Shown here: positions 59,918 through 64,000 of the stretch, one piece after another
How positions within the stretch are numbered: position 1 is the stretch's first letter
Layout: the number at the start of each line of letters is the position of its first letter
NCBI RefSeq assembly: GCF_012489685.1
Contig: NC_080044.1
Span: forward strand, 58,519,507 to 58,583,506
Origin: Lotus japonicus
Taxonomy: Eukaryota > Streptophyta > Magnoliopsida > Fabales > Fabaceae
Direction: 5' to 3'
DNA: 64,000 nucleotides
Made by a program: the position numbers and the translations under genes
The notes under the pieces: generated by a model
What the model saw: the letters and a program-made list of their open reading frames with translations, nothing else
The model's database searches: none
Told to the model about the DNA's origin: nothing

Positions 59918-60255
59918 GTTGGTGAAACATTTTTTTCTAAAAAAATAAAATATCTCCTTTTCACTATTTCATAAGTCGAGAACTGTTATCAACTTTCACT
60001 TCAACACTCTCTTTTTAATAGTTTCTTTTAATTGATTGAAATTCAAGTGAGTTCCAATAATTTGAAAATGTAACCCATATATTTTACTATTTCATGAGCC
60101 CTATAATATTTTACGGCCCTTATTCTAACCTAGAGAATGGGCTTTGTGTTCAAAGAAAATCAAAATTTCCAAGTTCTATGAATGTTTATCTATTTTTAAA
60201 TTTCAGGTGGAAATTTACAATAAGATGGTGTTTTGGATTTCATTTGTGTTTGCAG

Positions 60256-60515
60256 ATGGGAAGATTTTCAATGAACGCAAGTGCTTCTTCTACAACACTA
60301 TGGGACGTGATCTTGAGAACATTGACATAAGAGTTGCTGGGAGTGGCCAGTGGAGAGTAATGAAAAAAGGAGAAGATGTGTCTATCCCTCAAAACAATCA
60401 AGTGATTGGGAGGAGGAACACCCTGAATTTTTGGGAAATGCAAGGAGCATGTGCTAGGAGGACCAGATGGGAGATGCATGAGTTGTGTCTTACGTCAATT
60501 GCTAACCAATCTAAG
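60256..60515 (+). pseudogene. NAC-like gene, exon 2 (open, orphaned by broken first exons)
   Basis: Acceptor TTTGCAG at 60249-60255 and donor AAG then GTAAAG at 60516. The 260-bp exon plus one base from exon 1 makes 87 codons, so phase fits the exon 1b donor. It encodes DGKIFNERKCFFYNTMGRDL, RVAGSGQWRVMKKGEDV, then QVIGRRNTLNFWEMQ and RRTRWEMHELCL, corresponding to NAC subdomains C, D and the start of E. The WKATG motif usual in DNA-binding NACs is replaced by GQWRVMKKG, so DNA contact may be altered (inference). The exon is intact, but both upstream first exons are defective. Confidence 0.78.
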
Positions 60516-60768
60516 GTAAAGAATAAAATAGTGACTTACTAACGGTTATGGTTCCACATTGATTAGAGATACAACTAAATAGTAGAATTAGAGTTATCTC
60601 GAATTCTGCCTATTTTAATTAACACCAGAGTTGAGCACCAATTTAGAGTAATTCATTTTAAATTATCATGAAGAATGGTTGGTTGGTAGGTAGGATATAT
60701 CATTATCAAATTTATTTCGCTTTGTCTTATTCATCATCAACCACTAAACTTTGTTACTCAAAATGCAG

Positions 60769-60924
60769 CTGGCAAACTGGGCTATTTACTGCATCTTTAA
60801 AAATAAGGATGCAAAGAAGGCGAATAATGCACGAGGTTGTAATGGCGAAAGCTCTAATACTAGTAGCGTTGAAGTCATTGATTTTAATGTTGAGAGTGAC
60901 AGTTTTAAGAACCTTCCCCAATGA
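60769..60924 (+). pseudogene. NAC-like gene, exon 3 and stop
   Basis: Acceptor AAATGCAG at 60761-60768. Phase 0 matches exon 2. Encodes LANWAIYCIFKNKDAKK, the end of NAC subdomain E (usually WVLCRIFKK), then a Ser/Asn-rich tail with VEVIDFNVESDSF and a TGA at 60922. Compared with exon 3 of the second copy, the last codons are shifted by a net 2-bp loss after GACAGTTTT, which shortens the tail from FSETFPNGPLLK to FKNLPQ. The product is very short after the NAC domain, so an activation domain like that of ordinary NACs is absent. Confidence 0.75.
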
Positions 60925-61468
60925 CCCATTCCTTAAGTAAGGGCAATGAATCTTCTTGAACAAAATATTGTTCATGTCCTCTTTATTGGTGTCATCTTTT
61001 GTAATTGACCAATAACTTATTGTTTATTTTAAGGCTTAAAAGCTCATTTGGTCCCACGAATGCGATATGTGCAAAATGGTCCTAAACTATTTTTTTAACA
61101 TTTCCCAATCCCACACATTATGCTCCGTTAATATTTATTGGCATAATTACATCTTGCATTTCATTTAATATTGACTAATATTGGAGTTATTACAAAACTA
61201 ATGTAATATATTTAAAATATTAGTTATACAGTAGAATGAAAAATTGTAATGTTCATTTTTTATTTTTAAATACATATATACTCTGCAAAAATAATGAAAT
61301 TTAGTGGCGGTTTGGTTACAATTACCGGTGGTCAAGAGCCGCAACAAAATCCTTCCTGGCAGTCCCTCAAGTGCCACCTTCCTAGGTGTCACAAGCTGTT
61401 TGTGCGGCTTTTACACGATCACTGGGTTTTATGCCAAGAAATATTGGTGGTTCATCAACGCCACAATT
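60925..61468. other. Intergenic sequence, no gene recognised
   Basis: The first 90 bp or so match the sequence after the second NAC-like copy (TCTTCTTGAACAAAAT, CTCTTTATYGGTGTCATC), so it was part of the duplicated unit. It then becomes AT-rich. A GTGGCGGTTTGG motif near 61303 resembles the ends of some DNA transposons, but no partner end was found. Confidence 0.55.
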
Positions 61469-61767
61469 ACTAGCAGGCAAAGAGTGCTTCCCTAGCAATC
61501 AAAAAATGTCACCACCGTGTTAGAGATCTCATCGCCTATTAGGGATAATCTTTTGATTTTACCCGAGGTTGAGGAGTTTGATGGCGTGTTGACAAAGCCA
61601 AGAAGGGATTTAATGATGAGTAAAAAGGGTGGGTGTTATGTATAAGTGCTCAAATGAGGCGGGGCCTCAAGGATTAATTAAGCAGATCGAGTCTCGTAAA
61701 GTTGTTTAAGGGATTTGCGCTAGCGTTGGATTTCAGTGGACTTCCTTTGTTTTTTCTCTTCGCTAGT
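61469..61767 (+). repeat. Inverted repeat, left arm (299 bp)
   Basis: Runs from ACTAGCAGGCAAAGAGTG to CTCTTCGCTAGT and is matched in reverse complement by 62515-62812 with only scattered differences (for example TGTCACCACC against TGTCGCCACC, and TTTTGATTTTACCC against CTTTGATTTTTCCC). Each arm starts ACTAG and ends CTAGT. One frame encodes ...LPEVEEFDGVLTKPRRDLMM...GGCYV then stop, which looks like the C-terminus of a protein I do not recognise; the other arm has a changed version. Possibly a captured gene fragment. The arms enclose 747 bp. Confidence 0.85.
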
Positions 61768-61925
61768 TCGGGTTTTCAGTTCTTTTTTGGGTAGTTCTAG
61801 TTTGTAATATTCTTTGGGGTTTTTCTATATATTTTGGGTGGTTGCGTGGTTTGTTGGAGTCTCTTTGGTCGGTGTTGGCTGACCGAGCTGTTTGTTCTTT
61901 TGTTTTTGACTTTTTAAAGCAGAAT

Positions 61926-61982
61926 GACACACACACACACACACACACACAAATATATATAATATATATATATATATTATAT
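61926..61982. repeat. (AC)n microsatellite followed by an AT-rich run
   Basis: About thirteen AC units from 61926 to 61950, then TATATA-type sequence to 61982. Within the loop of the inverted repeat. Confidence 0.95.
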
Positions 61983-62514
61983 AAAGTGTTGAGAAACAAC
62001 TCATCTAAACATTAATACAGTAACCTAGGGGCCCGTAACCTAGCAACATAAAGCTGGCAAAAACCTACACTCTTAATATTTTTTTTTTGACAACAAAAAC
62101 ATATATTGATATAAGAAATTAACCATGAGAACACTCGGCTCATGCTAGAGAACTGCAAAACATAGCTTGGGAATGAGCCTCGTTAAAACCTTACTAGAAA
62201 AAAACCCAGTGGGATAAAAAACCTAATGATGGAAAAAGAATACCACACTCCCAAGACGCCCACCAACATGATCCAAACCTCAAAAAACCTATACAGCATA
62301 CATCCCACAACTGTCTCAACATGACAGAAATTTCCAAACAATTAGTGGAACCCCTCAGTCAGGAATAATTGAAATAAAAAAATCAACCCAAACCTGAATA
62401 AAACCCACCCATACATATCCTTCCCACCACAACCATTCATAACCACCAATTTAAACAAATCTTGATGTGCCTAAGCATATCTTTGCAACGAACCAAATTA
62501 TATATATTGAACCA
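61983..62514. other. Loop of the inverted repeat, no gene recognised
   Basis: Contains a poly-T tract near 62080, then GAGCCTCGTTAAAACCTTAC and AAAACCCAGTGGGATAAAAA. That pair of phrases recurs in plant repeats as I remember them, read here antisense, but I cannot name the element. No open frame of interest. Confidence 0.5.
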
Positions 62515-62812
62515 ACTAGCGAAGAGAAAAAACAAAGGAAGTCCACTGAAATCCAACGCTAGCGCAAATCCCTTAAACAACTTTACGAGACTCGATCTGC
62601 TTAATTAATCCTTGAGGTCCCGCCTCATTTGAGCACTTATACATAACGCCCACCCTTTTTACTCATCATTAAATCCCTTCTTGGCTTTGTCAACACGCCA
62701 TCAAACTCCTCAACCTCAGGGAAAAATCAAAGATTATCCCTAATAGGCGATGAGATCTCTAACACGGTGGCGACATTTTTTGATTGTAGGGAAGCACTCT
62801 TTGCCTACTAGT
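62515..62812 (-). repeat. Inverted repeat, right arm (298 bp)
   Basis: Reverse complement of 61469-61767. The two arms are nearly the same length and highly similar. The right end abuts the MITE-like element that begins at 62812. Confidence 0.85.
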
Positions 62813-62942
62813 ATAGTGAAAAATATGTTTCCATTACTCAAATTTAATTATTGATATTAATTATTAGCATAGAAATAATTATAACCAATTTAAAATTTAT
62901 TTATTTTATAATATGTAAAATGGAAACATATTTTTCACTATA
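62812..62942. mobile_element. MITE-like element, 24-bp inverted ends
   Basis: TATAGTGAAAAATATGTTTC at the left is matched in reverse by GAAACATATTTTTCACTATA at the right, with an AT-rich interior and a total of 131 bp. Perfect ends and lack of coding fit a small DNA transposon. TA at both ends could be the target duplication. Family not recognised. Confidence 0.7.
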
Positions 62943-63117
62943 TTCCATCAGCCCTTTAATTTTTTACGGCCCTTATCTAACTCCGAGAATGTGTACTGTG
63001 TCCTATAAAAAAACAAAAAAAACAAAAATTCCTAGTCTCACGAATGTTTATGTGTTGTTTAATTTCGATTTGGAAATTGAACCAAGATGGTGCTTTTGGA
63101 TTTAATTTGGCTTGCAG
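62943..63117 (+). other. Remnant of NAC-like intron 1 (second copy)
   Basis: TTTTTTACGGCCCTTATCTA and CACGAATGTTTATGT match the end of intron 1 in the first copy near 60107-60190. The duplication therefore covers the end of intron 1, but the sequence further upstream is replaced by the MITE-like element and inverted repeat. Confidence 0.7.
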
Positions 63118-63381
63118 ATGGAAAGATTTTCAATGAACGCAAGTGCTTCTTCTACAATACCATGAGTCGTGATCTTAAAAACACTGACATGAGAGTTGCA
63201 GGGAGTGGCCAGTGGAGAGTTATGGAAAAAGATAAATATATTCCTATCCTCCGAAATGATCAGGTCATTGGGAAGAGGAATACCCTGAATTTTTTAAAAG
63301 TGGAAGGAGTCTATGTTAGGAGGACCGAATGGATGATGCATGAGTTTCGTCTTGCGTTAATTTCTAACCCATCCATCTGAG
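63118..63381 (+). pseudogene. Second NAC-like copy, exon 2 with a 4-bp duplication
   Basis: Acceptor GCTTGCAG at 63110-63117, expected donor at 63382 (GAG then GTAAAT). Encodes DGKIFNERKCFFYNTMSRDL, RVAGSGQWRVMEKDK, then QVIGKRNTLNFLKV and RRTEWMMHEFRLAL, so the same NAC subdomains C to E as the first copy. The exon is 264 bp against 260 bp in the first copy. The extra four bases are a direct duplication of CATC near 63373 (CCATCCATCTGAG), which shifts the frame and makes TGA at 63378, three bases before the donor. No first exon is present upstream in the window, so this copy is doubly broken. Confidence 0.8.
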
Positions 63382-63725
63382 GTAAATAATAAAATAGTGA
63401 TTTACTTTTTTAGGTACATCAAAAAGTTAAAAATTGCACCCTCTAGTGACTTACTAACGGTTATTGTTTCACAATAAACTAAATAAATTTTTATAAAGGT
63501 AGATAAATCCTCACCTATATAATATCTTTTGGAGTAAAATTAGACGTAACTCGAATTCTTAAAGAGACCATTTTATTTTACACCAAAATTGAGCAGAAAT
63601 TTAGAGTAATGCATTTTAAAATATCGTGGGAATGGTTGCTTGGTAGGTAGGATATATCATTATCAAAGTTGGTTCCTTTTGTCTTGTTTATTATTGGTCA
63701 CTAAACTTTGTTACTCAAAATGCAG

Positions 63726-63899
63726 ATGACAAATTGGGCTGTTTACCGCATCTTGAAGAATAAGGATGAAAAGAAGGTGAAAGATGCAAGAGGGTGTAAT
63801 GAGGAAAGCTCCAATGCTGGGAGTACTGAAGTCATTGATTTCAATGTTGAGAGTGACATTTTCTCAGAAACCTTCCCCAATGGCCCGCTCCTTAAGTGA
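63726..63899 (+). pseudogene. Second NAC-like copy, exon 3
   Basis: Acceptor AAATGCAG at 63718-63725. Encodes MTNWAVYRILKNKDEKK, then a short Ser/Asn-rich tail, VIDFNVESDIFSETFPNGPLLK and TGA at 63897. It keeps the R of the NAC YRI(F/L)K motif that reads YCIF in the first copy, and has the longer tail. The exon is open, but exon 2 is frameshifted and exon 1 is absent. The downstream sequence matches that after exon 3 of the first copy. Confidence 0.78.
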
Positions 63900-64000
63900 G
63901 GGCAGCAAATCTTCTTGAACAAAATTTGTTCATGTGCTCTTTATCGGTGTCATCTTTTATAGTTGACGAATAAGTAATTTTTAATGTAATAAAAGTCATG

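Noticed and set aside
61763..61999. Minus-strand 78-codon frame with a Cys/Val run
   Set aside because: Created by the AC microsatellite and TA run; no domain.

Overview
The window looks like a pericentromeric or other heterochromatic block of a eudicot genome, probably a legume. The legume guess rests on the style of the short inverted-repeat element and of the NAC-like gene family and is only moderate. About 40 kb is a 191-bp tandem satellite, about 18 kb is nested and broken LTR retrotransposons, and the last 6 kb is AT-rich DNA with decayed pieces of a NAC-type transcription factor family. I see no intact host gene, and no rRNA, tRNA, CRISPR or bacterial operon.

Layout. 1-30399: about 159 head-to-tail copies of a 191-bp satellite that continues beyond the left edge. 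30400-38653: an LTR-element composite inserted into that satellite with a 5-bp target duplication (CCGCG). Its outer layer is LTR family A. Nested in it is a Ty3/gypsy element (family B) that has lost gag and protease and whose pol (RT, RNase H, integrase, chromodomain) is cut by one in-frame TAG. 38654-48588: the same satellite resumes in register, about 52 copies, mostly of different subfamilies with their own higher-order repeats. 48589-49117: about 2.8 satellite units in the opposite orientation. 49118-55387: a second family A gypsy element with a 4.1-kb LTR, primer-binding site, gag, protease and the start of RT. 55385-58291: a Copia-type element on the minus strand, fused RT-to-RT with the gypsy element and carrying three in-frame stops. 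58292-59173: AT-rich spacer with a MITE. 59174-60924: a broken NAC-like gene with two first exons, then exons 2 and 3. 60925-63117: spacer with a pair of inverted 299-bp arms, microsatellites and a second MITE-like element. 63118-63899: a second NAC-like copy without a first exon.

How the parts relate. The gypsy elements are of the Tekay/Del chromovirus type (methionine-tRNA primer site, long LTRs, C-terminal chromodomain), a lineage known to integrate into heterochromatin, so their presence in satellite fits. Family B moved recently: its two LTR copies differ by about three substitutions and two small indels over about 815 bp. The satellite is itself being amplified in multi-kilobase blocks. 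The right end of the window is the transition from satellite through broken elements to gene-derived DNA.

No clearly new biological system was found. The points most worth a second look are the satellite architecture (layered duplications, NotI sites in most units, an orientation switch at the array edge), the small acidic reading frames inside both LTR families, and the layout of the NAC-like locus.
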